Of a stretch of 64,000 bases of DNA, positions 35,059 to 47,022 are shown piece by piece. Within the stretch, counting starts at the first letter, position 1. Each line of letters begins with the position of its first letter. The notes under the pieces are model-generated. The model was not told the origin of the DNA, did not search any database, and saw only the letters and a program-made list of their open reading frames with translations. A program made the position numbers and the translations under genes. Origin of the DNA: Byssochlamys sp. IMV 00236 (taxonomy: Eukaryota > Ascomycota > Eurotiomycetes > Eurotiales > Thermoascaceae). The stretch lies in assembly GCA_001931875.2 (NCBI GenBank), contig MSJH02000776.1, positions 1-64,000 on the forward strand. Reading direction: 5' to 3'.

Positions 35059-36482
35059 TCAAGAGCTAATCGCAGAGAGTGCTATACTTATGGAGTACCA
35101 TCCAATGCCCAGAAATAAGATCAAACCTAGAGTAATGAAAGGGCCGAACAATCCCATGATTTTCATACCGTGCCATTTGAAATTGGTCCTCCGCTTCCCC
35201 AGCCGTGTCGTGCGTGTTAGGGTTGGGAGGTATTTGAAGTCAAAGAGCGTCTCGCCGCCGAGGCCGTCCTTCCGATATATCATTATATCGCGTAGGTATT
35301 TTCGATACCACTTTACGATGGTATCCTCGACGTTAGCGAATGCTCCTTTACAAGAGGTGAGGGGTATATGCTATATTATGCATATATATATCAGGACATA
35401 CTTCAATAATTTTTCTGTCAAGGAAACCACTTTTTGGTTTCATATATGAGAATATAATCACTCCAAAGCAGTATCCATATATGATTATCCGATAGTACAG
35501 ACTTGATCGTGGAATATCCAGCTCGTCAGAGAGGTCCTTTCCATTGAGTAGTCGAGTGATCGCTTCCAGGAGCTCTTTCGACACATATAGTGGCGGAGTA
35601 TTCTCGAGACCGAGGATGATATTCTTGGCTAAGATTTTCCCAGTTTCAGATGGATCGATTTCAGAAACAAGCAGCGACTCCATCATGGCTTTCGCCTTTT
35701 CTGTGTTCTCCCATGCTTCTGTTGGTGTGCCCATGTAGTAGGCAACTAATCTCCATAGCGCTATATAATCTTCAATTTCCTGCTGTGAGAGGTAAACACC
35801 TTGGCGTGGAAGACCCATCCACACCACGTTGCTGGAGAAGATATTAATAGTCGCAATGCAATCGAGGTCGTTGATAGGAACACCGTATTTTTCCTTGTCG
35901 TAATAGTCCGGTTGCTGTATCGCGAGGTTCAAGATCCTAAGGCGTACGACTGAGTGGAGCAATCGTACTCGAACAGATGAGACATGGCCTTCTCCCCCAG
36001 GCTTCATTGCGTTTACTGACCCGGTGACATCGAGAGTATGCTGCACAGTTTCTAGAAGTCGACGTCGGACCACGCTCGCACTGAAACCTCCAGTGCGTGA
36101 AAGAGTTTCCACGACTCGAGGCGCACCCCTAAAGTTCGGGTTGATGTTAGTCGTCTGTCTATTCAATATTTGAACCTTTGCCAATTCCATACATCCCACC
36201 AAGTAGGCTTTGAAATGCAAGCTTCCGCAGAATATTAGCTTTCGTCGATTATCCTCAGCCTTGGACAGGACAAGCACTTACTGCGATTATGATAGGTATT
36301 GCATATCGATAGAACACATCTTGACCTCTCTGGATTTGCTCCCAATCCACCCATTCCGGGACCGTATTGATTTCTGTCCAGAATTCTTTTAATTTGGCAT
36401 TTTCGTCAACATTGGCACTTAATAGTGCATATATGTCTCGTTTACAAGGGTTCTTGCTTGTGTCGCTGGGACCAGACGGCAT
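35059..36482 (-). CDS. ER-bound oxygenase of the mpaB / rubber oxygenase family (DUF2236)
   Basis: Four exons: 36482-36282, 36221-36193 (a 29-nt micro-exon), 36128-35402 and 35325-35059, giving 407 residues. The micro-exon was placed because it restores IALAFQSLLGGMGAPRVVE in phase. The last acceptor (after GTCGAG, nine bases past a CTAAC branch site) joins DRKIIE to DTIVKWYRKYL. Family landmarks are DVFYRYAIPII near 55, RTGGFS near 88, RVRLLHSVVRLRIL near 130 (the conserved His-x3-Arg block), YGVPINDLDCIATI near 157 and GLGGETLFDFKYLP near 340, then a C-terminal membrane segment. MpaB cleaves a prenyl side chain oxidatively in mycophenolic acid synthesis; many fungal homologues have no assigned substrate. 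This copy is in an accessory region. Confidence 0.85.
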
Positions 36483-37860
36483 TCCATTGATTATATCAAC
36501 TCATTCGTCGGCGAGTTTATCCCATGAGATAGTCAGTGGGCGTAGTTCTTCTGATGATCTGTGTAATTCTGTCCATCGGAAGCTATGGTCCCAGTGGTGG
36601 TATTCGATTCTGTTGTTTCCTTTTGGGGATTTAGTCCTCGCCATGGCTGCAGTTAACACTGAAGAAGATATTACGAGCAAAGATCGAGACAGGAGAATAC
36701 AATCATGACTAGTTATATAATTTTTATCTTGAGACTAGTATTAAGATACAGATCACGATATATGCATAACGCAATGCCCCGCAGGACAGTCGCGGACCGG
36801 ATCGGTAAATAAAAATGATCGATGTATTAGAAATCGGGTATAGCGATATCTTTATAAAAAAGGCTTGATAGTTTAACATGCATCCCGATCACTTTGGAAA
36901 GCAGTTATGCAGCTAATAAAGTCTACTGCGCATATGATCCAAACAGGCGATGATGGCTCTCAAGCGTCAAACTAACTCAGCATGCTAACTACCTATTAAA
37001 CTGCGTAATCATCAGTAGATACCTATCCTGTGCTCCTTAACTACCTATCCTAATATTTTTTAGCCAAATCTTATCTTTCTTCAGATCCCGAAAATGGATC
37101 CCTGACGTGTCCGACCGGGTCCATATATTAGCTACCTACTTTAATCTGATTGACAGAGGAGACAATCGGAGCTGATGATTTCTATGAGTCTAGACCTATT
37201 GCCAACATTAGGTACCTATCCATTTTCAAACCTTTCAATATGACTTATCGTATTTTGTCAACAGACGGAGCATCTATCTATCTGCCAGATGTTAGAAGCC
37301 TCGAATACAAATTATGCCCAGCGGTCTCGCCGTCCGGTGCCATCTCCGCTATTTCAGCTACTCCGAGGATCTACTCCAGCACCCGGCTGGTTATAGCATT
37401 TACTCATCCACCTGCAGATATCGCAAATTTCAGACTGCTGCCCCGGCACGGCTCATCAATGCATCTATGACTCGTCACCTGGCGTTACGTGCAGACATGA
37501 GTGGCGGAAGATGCATCCTCAATAATGAGCCCGGTATTTTCCGGGTGCGGTGAAAGCGGGAAGAACCCCGAGAACCGAAGATAGAGACAATTGACAACAC
37601 TTCAAACACCCTTAAGTACACTGGACAAGATCTCTGCGTTATATTATTCGCTATCCTACAATGCACCCACCTGGAGGCAGTGGAAATTGTTTACATGAGA
37701 GGGTCTTCCGCTGATAAGATGTGCATCTGCAGTAGGGATGCTTGCTTGTCTTATCTCTTCACCAAGGAGTAAATCTTCGATACAAGTGTGAGAGGATACG
37801 GATAACATGCTCTTTATTGAAGACATTGTTTCGCAACCCATCATAGTCAGGGAGATATCA
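36483..37860. other. Intergenic, no gene supported
   Basis: AT-rich spacer upstream of the mpaB-like gene, with short frames only. The 37150-37550 frames show no domain. Confidence 0.4.
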
Positions 37861-38218
37861 TTAATAGCAGTGGAAACGCCATTGTATACGTATAGAACCT
37901 GTAACTTGGGCTCTATTCACATTGAAATGACCTATGGAACCCCTCCTTGAAATGGAAGCAGATGTAGCTTCGCTAGAAGCTGCGCCGAGAATTTTTTCGG
38001 GGTAGCATGTATTTGAGATACATGATGTGATGGTGCTGGTGTCGAGTGTCTGGTGGATAGACACTGTGATGCCGGCGCATAGAACGGGCCACATCGTGGC
38101 ATTCTTACCATCGCATGATACCTACAGGAAGTGGTCAATCAAAAGTACAGTGAATGGACCGTTGGTATAAACATACCTTTTTACGACAAGAGCGACAAGC
38201 CTTGCAGTTCGCTGTCAT
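37861..38218 (-). pseudogene. Remnant of a Zn2Cys6 transcription factor N-terminus
   Basis: A short first exon at 38218 encodes MTANCKACRSCRKK, then an intron with GTATGT and TAG borders, then VSCDGK. A one-base shift further on reads MPRCGPFYAPASQC. Together this looks like a binuclear zinc cluster (CxxC...C...CxxC...C), but the first loop is one residue short, the fifth Cys is Phe and the frame breaks between the two halves. The reading frame then runs to a stop at 37861 without a regulatory domain. It lies between an mpaB-like oxygenase and a dehydrogenase. The match is by eye over about 35 residues and could be fortuitous. Confidence 0.35.
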
Positions 38219-38609
38219 TGGCCCGCCGTTGAGTACTTATTGCGAATCCCATGTTCCCGTTCCGGGTTGCAGAAGAACCCTCTAGGTAGGCAAATTTAGT
38301 TCGGACCATAGGTTCGACTGAAATGACGATCACAAGATACGCCTAAGAATAGACGGTATCGACCGGGGGTCGACGGAGATGTTGATATTATCTACCCCGG
38401 ATACATCACATCCATCACGCTCAATGTTTCATCGTCAACCTGCGACTTCAGCCCATTTAAGGGGCTTATTTCGCAGATCACCCTTACGTTGTCGCAGCAG
38501 GATGTCACTCGTAGCCTTGTTTTTCTTTTTATCTCCCTTTTCCTCCAATATTGTTCCTTGAATACATATATTTTAGAAAGTATATTAACTACTAGTATCT
38601 AAGCCAATC

Positions 38610-39845
38610 ATGGGGCAGCAATGGAGCAACCTATTTCCTCCAGCGCCTCGATTTACAGAGGAGAATCTCTCTGACCAGAAAGGAAAGGTATGCGTTATTA
38701 TCAACTAAGTTGCAGTTCTACATCTGCTATTCAGAGAAGAACTGACACGAGACACATGGCTAGGTCTTCATCATCACAGGCTCAAGTGGAGGGATAGGAA
38801 AGCAGCTCGCAGCCATCTTATACGGACGAAATGCCACAGTCTACATAGCGACACGCTCGAAACAAAAGGCTGAAAGCGCAATCTCCGAGATCTCACAGAC
38901 TTATCCCGACTCTAAAGGCCAGCTGATCTTTCTGCACCTGGATCTCGGTGACTTGACCACGATTCGGAAATCGGCCGAAGAATTCCTCAAGAAGGAATCT
39001 CGATTGGATGTTCTCTGGAACAATGCCGGCGTCATGGTGCCGCCAGCAGGATCAAAAACAGCACAGGGATATGAGCTGCAACTGGGAACGAACAATGTTG
39101 GACACTTTCTGTTCACGCATTTTCTCCGCCCGGTCTTGAAACAGACTGCAGAGTCGTCTCCGAAGGGGTCTGTCAGAGTGGTGTGGGTATCTTCTAGCAT
39201 GGTCGAGATGGCTCCGAAACCTGCTATTGATTTCTCAAATATGGACTACCATCGAGATGAGAATCAATGGAGGAAATACGCTCGAAGTAAAGCCGGAAAC
39301 GTCCTCCATGCGTGTGAGTTTGCCAGACAGGTAAAGAAAGGAGGCATAGTCAGCGTGGTAATTCATCTCTCGTTCAAGATCATGGTGATAATGTTATCAA
39401 TTATTCTGACGATATCCTTGCAGAGTTTGAATCCAGGAAACTTGATTACAGATCTGCAACGCACAATGCCTAAATGACAGTTGATATTCGTTGTGAGTAT
39501 ATATAACCGGTCTTCTCTTCTGAAATTTCTACTGCTGCTATTAGCTTAAGTAAACTAACCTGAACTGACTACTCAAGAAACTGATCGCCCATGATTCCAA
39601 ATTCGGAGCTTACACGGAGCTATTCGCTGGTTTACACCCGGAAATAACTGAAGAAAAGACAGGAAGTTGGAGTACGTAAACATCGCATGGAGAACGACAG
39701 CTGCCCCTTTTCTTCTAACCTTTTCTCTCTATTTACAGTTGCGCCATTCGGGCGATTATCCACTGCCAGGGGGGATTTACTAGATCCAGCCCTCGGGAAA
39801 AGGTACTGGGAATGGACAAACGAGCAGGTTCAAACTTACCTGTGA
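38610..39845 (+). pseudogene. Short-chain dehydrogenase/reductase with an internal stop
   Basis: Five exons can be traced: 38610-38687, 38764-39357, 39424-39492, 39578-39671 and 39739-39845. All borders and phases fit a 313-residue SDR of the retinol-dehydrogenase-like class. The NAD(P)-binding TGSSGGIG lies near 31-38, LWNNAGVM near 112-119 and the catalytic YxxxK (YARSK) near 210. Exon 3 has a TGA at 39475-39477 where the family context (LQRTMPK then QLIFV) suggests Trp, TGG. Downstream exons 4 and 5 remain open and conserved-looking (HDSKFGAYTELFAGLHPEIT). The predicted product would be cut to 241 residues, losing the substrate-side C-terminus. The lesion may be recent, strain-specific or a sequence error. 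Skipping the in-frame 69-nt exon 3 would avoid the stop but remove the NPG motif. Confidence 0.8.
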
Positions 39846-41049
39846 AGAGATAGCGTTGTGCGAGATGAAGCAAATTATATATATCTACTTTATGCACTCG
39901 TTCAAAGTGGTCATCCTACACGCAGACTCGAGTTGCACCTAGATCCGCTTATACGGTTGTCCATGCATTTGTTATTGGCCTCCATGCAATTAAAATTATC
40001 GAATAATCTCTGTAATAACGTAATTTATTCAGTTCCTCTGCAAGAATTGGCAGCTATACAGACCGTTAAATGACAGAAGAATTAAATGAGCCACAGATAA
40101 CGAGAGGCTGTTCCTTATGCGTCAGGATACGATGATTTCCACTTTTTGAGATATCGCATGCTTCACGACTAAGTATTTTCCATTTGCAAAATTGAATGGC
40201 AGAGCTGAAGGGCGGCTGTTGCATGCGCGGGTGGAGAGAGCTTGGTGTTCCTATGCTGGTCCTGTGTCTTCCTTCGATAGATAGATAGGGGTAAGAGTCT
40301 AGTTGCTGTTTCAGTTGCGGTGTTGGTTTCGTCATGTCGATTAGAGGGCGGAGTTATGGATCCTCTACTTCCTGGTGATCTTGATCCGTGCAGGATCATG
40401 AGTGGTGGTTATCCGCGTGGCGTCACAAATGCTCTGTCCACATTAGATATTATACTACACATGTACTAAGGTCCCTGCAAATGGAGTGAGGTTGGATGCT
40501 CTAATGTTTGTTGCGGATGATGATGCGCTTCTAGATGATATTGATTAGTGATCCTGGTGATATATAGACCACAACCGAAGATATATCCCGTCTAACCCTT
40601 ACACATGGCCCGAAGGAAAATACATACAATGCATGGAAGATATGTACATACAGCCGGTCGATACACATGTCCTGGCTGCTGCAATTCCACCAACCCCCTT
40701 CCCACAAAAAAGAAAGAAAACAAAATAACCGATTCCTCTTGACGAATGCAACGCCCTCCAGTCGCTTAGCAGCGATGAACCCATGAACTCCATAGCCAAA
40801 CCAAGACGTTGCAAAGTAAATCTCGTACCGACGTAAGGTTGGACTTTGAATCCGTTTATAAGCGGTAATAGTCTCAACCAATATGGAAAAAGAAAAATAA
40901 AAATAAAAGCCAACATCATACATCATGCATCACAGACGTGTCTCAATGAATTGCAGCAGTGATCCGTAACCGGAAACGCCACGCCGTAAAAGCACCTCAC
41001 CGGGAGGCAGACAAGGCTGTAGATGACCCCTGTACCAGGAACAGATAAA
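39846..41049. other. Intergenic between convergent SDR and RING genes
   Basis: About 1.2 kb of AT-rich sequence. Minus-strand frames at 40531-40926 have no domain and are likely 3' untranslated sequence of the RING gene. Confidence 0.4.
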
Positions 41050-42827
41050 TCAAGATTCTGATGCTGGTGCAGTAGATGGCCCATCATGTTGCCTCGTTCG
41101 TATTCTGAATCGATCACGGAGTGGAGACGTGAGCCAGTTTCGTCGGTTTTCCGTCTCTTCCGCAGTCTCAGCATTTGCACTGTCACGGTTGGCCTGTCGG
41201 AACCGTCGTAACGTAGCAATCCGCTCCTCTACGGACGCCTCTCGCATCCGTCGGACGTTCAGCGTATTGTGGAAGTATGAGGACAAGCGATTGTGTCGCG
41301 TGTTCGGGACATCTGCTGCTTGCTCGGCGCCCTGATGGTCCACAGGAGCCGCGTTGTCCCCATGTTCTGTTTCCGGGCCATCTTCCTCAGCCTGTGCAGG
41401 GTTGAGATCGATACGGCTGAGGCGCATTAGCAATTGACCGCACCATTTATGCCAGGATATCAACACTTACCAGAGCGGACAGGTTCCAGACACATTGACG
41501 AGCCACGGATCAACACATTCGGGGTGAAATTGATGGTTGCAAGGCAACACTCGCAGATCTTGTCCTTTAACAAAATCATCCGTACAGATCGGGCAGGAAT
41601 AGTTCCCAGATTCCTGGGCGTTCTGTTCTGGGCCAGAGGATCCGGTCGTTTTGGCGGCGGCCTGAGGCGCTTTCTCCACATCAGTCGACTTCGTCGCATC
41701 CGCACCGGATCCAGTCATCTCGATAGCTTCCTGACCCGAAGCAGATTTCCTTCCTTCCGGAGCAGCGTCTCCTCCCTCCTCTTCACTGCCCGATGCCATT
41801 TCGATATCTGCTTTTGCGGGATCGGATGCCTCGTAAGGATCACCAAACTTGACTATGGGTATCGTTTCCAGCATAGCCCGTGCTATGCCTCGTGCTCTGC
41901 TCTGCCGTGGTCGACCTGCGGTCCTTCTAGGGCCATATCGCTCGGGATGTCGATGGGCACGAACGGCTCCGGTGATGATGATGCATAGGAAGAGTGCAGT
42001 GATGACTCCGGTGATACTATAGAGGATTATCATGGCTACAGGCGTGGTTGGCAATTGTTCAGCTAGATTTCCAGAGGAGGACGAACCATTATTGGGGCTT
42101 CCAGTATCCCCGTTGTCCCCAGAGCCGCCGGACGGCTGAGCCGTGCTGACCGTCGACATGTCCGGCACTATACTGGTCGAGCCACTACTATTCCCTGAAT
42201 CAATGTGTTGCTTGATCTGGAGGCTGCTGTCCGAGATCAAGACAGTGAAGATGTTCTGATAGGAGGGCAAGGAGGCATCCGCGGTGAAGTTGCAGTGGTT
42301 CGACTGGGAACTATACAGCAGGATGGCAGCGGCTTGGTGGGATGTGATCACGTTCGCGACGGTCGCGCCAGGGCCTATATTTCCAGGGTAGGCAGAATTG
42401 TCACAACTGATATACGCGATTTGACCACTCTTCAGATTTGCGGAATTGGACGCATCGACATTCACTAGATCTCCTGTGACGCCGAACTTCTGGTTGGCCC
42501 CACCGCTCGTCAGCATCGATCACATCTCCGAGGTTTCCCTCCATCGGGGAACAAACTCACTGTGAAGCTACTCTGGTCGGAGGCGACGAGCGACCGGGTC
42601 AAAGGTGCCAAATCGACCACTGACGGTAGCTCAACCTGTGTGCTGCGCAAGTTGAATCGAAGGATCCCCGTCCAGACAAGATCCTGCGAGTTATTGGACG
42701 GAAGGACCGTGACAGCCGACAGACTCTGGGCACGAGTGACAGAGACAGTAGAGAAGAAGAGCAGCAGCAGCAGCAGTAGACATGATATCGACGGCGAGAG
42801 AGTGAAACGGGACCGTCGGCAGCTCAT
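41050..42827 (-). CDS. PA-domain, single-pass RING-H2 E3 ubiquitin ligase
   Basis: Three exons, 42827-42561, 42489-41471 and 41416-41050, give 550 residues. The start at 42827 gives a clear signal peptide (SCLLLLLLLFFSTVSVTRAQS); its Leu run is encoded by a CAG/CTG repeat. A luminal protease-associated-like domain spans about 60-215 (SGQIAYISCDNSAYPGN, AAILLYSS). A membrane segment follows near 245-268 (PVAMIILYSITGVITALFLC). The RING-H2 finger lies near 390-432: CPICTDDF, then LPCNHQFHPECVDPWL, then CPLCRIDL, the last Cys created across the 54-nt intron 2. Such proteins (GRAIL/RNF13-like) ubiquitylate membrane cargo in the endosome-vacuole system; the substrate is unknown. The first intron acceptor is less certain; I used CCAACCAG because it keeps phase. 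Confidence 0.9.
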
Positions 42828-45800
42828 CGTGGTTATAGGGAAGGAGAACAATGAGCTGACGATCGACTTACGGTGCCCGGTGGGCGGGATGACGGCGAAC
42901 CGTCGGGTCGTGTCTCTCTGCGTTCCCCAGCAGGCCGCCTTGGTGGTTCTGAGGATGAAGCCGAGCCAGCGCAACCGAGTGCAGACGTCAATGCGGAGAG
43001 CGATCCGTCCCACTGCCGGAGGAACGACTGTTATTCGTAGGGACAACTGGGATCAACCGGCCGTCTGCTCACTTTGCTCGATTTTTTCTGGACGGCGCCA
43101 GCGTCTCGACGAGCGCTCGACGACTCGAATCGCCGGGGGGCCGAAGGGCAGAAGTGTGGAGGAGTTTATGTCAGGCTCACAGTCTCACTCAATCGACGGT
43201 GGAGCATCCGCCGTGCATCCGGGCGATCTGGAACAGGGCTTGTCGGACGAGGGGGAGACTGGTGTCACCATGAAACCCTCGTTTTATGTTGTTTGACCTT
43301 TGCGCTGGGAATATTTAATTATTGATTGACAAATGAATGAATGAATTAATTAATTAATTAATGGACAGATTGTGGGAAGAGAAAGAAGTCTTCGAAGGGC
43401 GGGGGACTACTGCTCGTGCTCGTCTCTTGCGATGTGATATCTCCGCGGCCAGCGCCAGGGAACAAGATACGATAGTCTAGTCTAACATTTATTAGTATGA
43501 TGACTTTTACTCCGTAGTTGTGCCTCTTTGGCCATCCAGTGGACCCGGATCGGAGTGTCAAGACGATCAATAATAATATTCATTTGCTGGTGACTTTGGA
43601 CGACTTACTGGAAACAGTCTGGTCTGAGGGGGCCGGATAAGATAAGCAGTAACTAGGAAGAAACTAGCGGCACAAGGCGATCATTCATATTATCTATTCT
43701 TGATTCTGTCGGGTGTTGACCGAAGAAGATTGTGTATAATGATAATGATATAATGATAATAATTACCATGGAGTACCAACTAACTACTATCTAATTCTCC
43801 ATCGACAACACTCGCGATGGACAGCTTCTCTGGATGGCAATAAGACTTGAAGCTCTCCAGGTTTGAGCTCTGTGCTACTCTATCTAGGATTCTAGAGCAG
43901 GAATCTCGCCGATCGACCTGTTTCCCTCCCTCTTCCGGCTGTTGCGATCCCACCGACCTGCCGTCTCCGTCTGTCGATCATCGGCACCAAACTGCGGAGA
44001 TCATCCAGCCATGACCATTTTTCTTCTTTTTCTTCTTTTTTTTTTCTTCTTCTTTGGCCTTCTGCCAGTGCCCTAGGACCATCCTGATGCGGTAAAGAGC
44101 CATGAGTCAGTCCATCGATGGCCAGATTGTAACTAAACTACAGTCCAGTGAACCACGGATACCTCTTCACCACGCCTTCAGCCTCTGCAGGTCGGTATTG
44201 TTGCTAACACAATGCTGATAGTTAGTTAATTAACTCCCAGTACGGAGTAAGCACCAACCCCTCCTCCACGACGCGTCCAAGCGCTGCGATCGGCCTGTGA
44301 CGCTGCTATCTACGGCACCCTTCCAGCACCGCTGATCTATTGTATACTTCTAGGTCGAGGCGCGCCTTACCTAAGTACTCCGTAGTACCGACCACCCAAT
44401 TCGCCTATTTATCGCTCGTCGGGTGATCTGCCTCGATGCATTAATATTGAAGGTTATGGAGATCAAACAGATAGGTTCTGGCGTCTGGGAGTGAACTAAT
44501 ACCAGCCATTTCTGACAGTGCAGCCGCCACCAGCCAAGCCAACATCAACTTGCATGCTAACTAACGATGACAATAATACTAGGACAAGGTGAAATCTGGT
44601 TTTTGACTCGGGGACTTCACCAAGATGTGCTGGCGCTTGTCATTGCAGAGATTGGCAACCGTCTGCACCGTCTCCGCATTTTAGGTAGTGCAACGCATTA
44701 TTTACCTCAATTGTGCCATATGCATGAAATTGGTCAGGCCCGTCAGGGTCTCTCTCCTGGAGCTTTGTAAAGTAATTGACCCGACGAGCCTAGAAAGGAC
44801 TAGGATAGCATGGCCCCTGGTCCTTTTAGATCGCGCACTGCCCCTCATCGAGCATCAACGAATGCCTCCCGGCAGAACAACCTAACCCACTGCCAGTCAG
44901 AAATTACCCACCAGGTCTTCTACCTATTCAGCATCACACATCAACCCCAGAGTTCGTGCGCTCTTGGCATGGGGATAGTGTCTGCTAGGGTATTTTCCGC
45001 GGTGCTACTGTGCTACTGAGCCGCAGGATCCGGGGAGACACCATGCCCACCCCGCCATGCGCCTAAAGCTGGCAGACCTTCCTCAGTTATTACTCGATCG
45101 GGTTGTTGACGGCACTCATAAGAGTGGCCAACGCGCACAGAGCTATCTTGCTTACACCGCTTTCAACTTTGGAGCTAACATGTCTACTGTCGATTCTCGA
45201 GGCCACTAACCACTGGCTATGCTGCTCCGTCTGTATTCGTGACGGCTATATTACCATGCAGTACTGAATAGAGATGATGCAAGTTTGATATTCCTAATGC
45301 CTAACCCGAGGAGCTGCAGCGCGTGTATCATATGCGGGACTTCAAGTGTGTTATACCGGGGAATCTCGCTGCCGTCGTCGAATATGCGCGTTCGCTCTCA
45401 TCCCATACGTGTGGTTCCGTGAACCATCCCTAAACCTTTTTTCTTTTCTTTTCTTTGCTTTTCTTTTTCTATTCTTCCCCTGCGTGACTGTTTTTTATCA
45501 TTTTGCCTTCCTCTCTTACACTTTGCCTTGATGTCAGTGGAGACGTATGGAATTACTCTCGAGATCACTTGTGGACCGTGCGAGATAGAGGCTGAAATGA
45601 TCATCGAGCGGCCTTACCGCAATCACAATTACCTAGCCTCTAGGATCATGGATGGGACTATTTAAAGTTGACCGTTACTCAGGCTTGTCGATGTCCATGA
45701 TTATCTTTATATGTAGGTATTAACCTGGCTCTCCCGTACTGTAGTACAGCCTATACTAGCGACTCAGTTTCCCCTACCTCCCGCAGCCACGGAAGATCTG

Positions 45801-47022
45801 ATAGGGATCGCAGATCGCTCATAGATGGTGCAGAATCGATTGATCTCTTGATAGGTATCAAGGATCACTTAGTTACCTAGTCTTCTGGTTTCGTCTCTAC
45901 TTCTACCCTTAGGGCATAAGCAAAAGCTCAGTGAAGAGCCATCAATTGCTCAGATTGCAAGTCTGCGTATTAACTAGTATCATATCCGCGACTTTCCGTG
46001 CTGCCAGGCATCGTTCTGTGTGTGGAAGGTATCAAAAGAAGACAGATACATGAACTGGTGGCCAGTCAGCATATAGACCCCAGTCAGCGACAATGCCACC
46101 ATTCGCTCAAAGTAATTGTTGCTCGCCACCTGCAAAGCGATTTGTTAATTTTCAATGGGGACTCGCATCTATTCCTTGAGATCTGACACTTCGAAGCAGA
46201 AGACACTACCGGGAGGCTGAACTGTGGTGGTCACGAATGAAGCCACGTCTTTTGTCCACTGTATGTTTCTTTATTGCAGTGCAAAGTTCTTCGAGCAGAG
46301 AATCGTATAAGAGCGACCAGGACAGCAGTCGTTTACTTAACTCAAACAAGACGAAAAGGGAGAAAAAAAAGCTCTGGTACGCACAGTTGCGCACAGTTGC
46401 CCGCTGTCAAAGGATCTGATCGCGAAAAATGTACTGTACTCTATATATAGATGACAGGACGGGCCATACCGAATCGCGAGCGCCTTTTTCAGTAGCACCG
46501 ATCGAGGCGCCCACAACGCCAAAACTGGTGGAGAAAAATAATATGGTAACACTGATACTACTTTATCATTATTCTGGTAGCTGAGCAAAGTCCACAACCT
46601 CAGTTATTCGGAACTTGACGGGCTGAGCTTGCGTGGAAAAGCGTCCGGCCTCCTCCCGCGCCGTCGCAAACAAGAGGAAAACGGATACGTCTCATTGGTC
46701 TGGGCGACGAGGAGGCGCTACATTCCCTGTAAATATTCGTTCTGGGCGAGGTCGAGGCTCTCGTCGACCGTCAGATACACTGGCAGCCCGAGGGGCCCTG
46801 ATCGCTCTCACAATGTGTCGCTCTTGGGACGTATTGTCGTTGCCTCGTGGCTGCGAACGCCCAACAAGCCCGTCGAACGGTGGAACATCCCAGAGTCAAA
46901 CCCCCTTTTATTGACATGATACTGTCGCTGGTGACCTGTCGTCCTGAGGAGAGAGTAGCACAACCTTCAGATCACTCCAGACCTGTGTTGAGGAAGCAGA
47001 AGAGTCGCAGTGCGGGTGGGAG
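42828..47022. other. 4.2-kb gene-poor interval
   Basis: No recognisable protein. It begins with the RING gene's promoter. A TGAA/TTAA tract lies at 43333-43362, pyrimidine runs near 44020-44050 and 45440-45480, and three TACGGAGTA/TACTCCGTA motifs at 43508, 44241 and 44376. An open stretch at 46633-46911 without an ATG start could be a leader exon of the next gene (joined by a GTATTG donor at 46831), but this is speculative. Confidence 0.4.
43333..43362. repeat. Tetranucleotide (TGAA / TTAA) repeat
   Basis: Tandem ATGA units pass into tandem TTAA units over about 30 bases upstream of the RING gene. Confidence 0.85.

Noticed and set aside
46633..46911. Open stretch as a first exon of the STAND-like gene
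   Set aside because: It has no ATG start where needed, and the best join (donor at 46831, acceptor at 46980) lacks a clear branch site. Kept only as a note.
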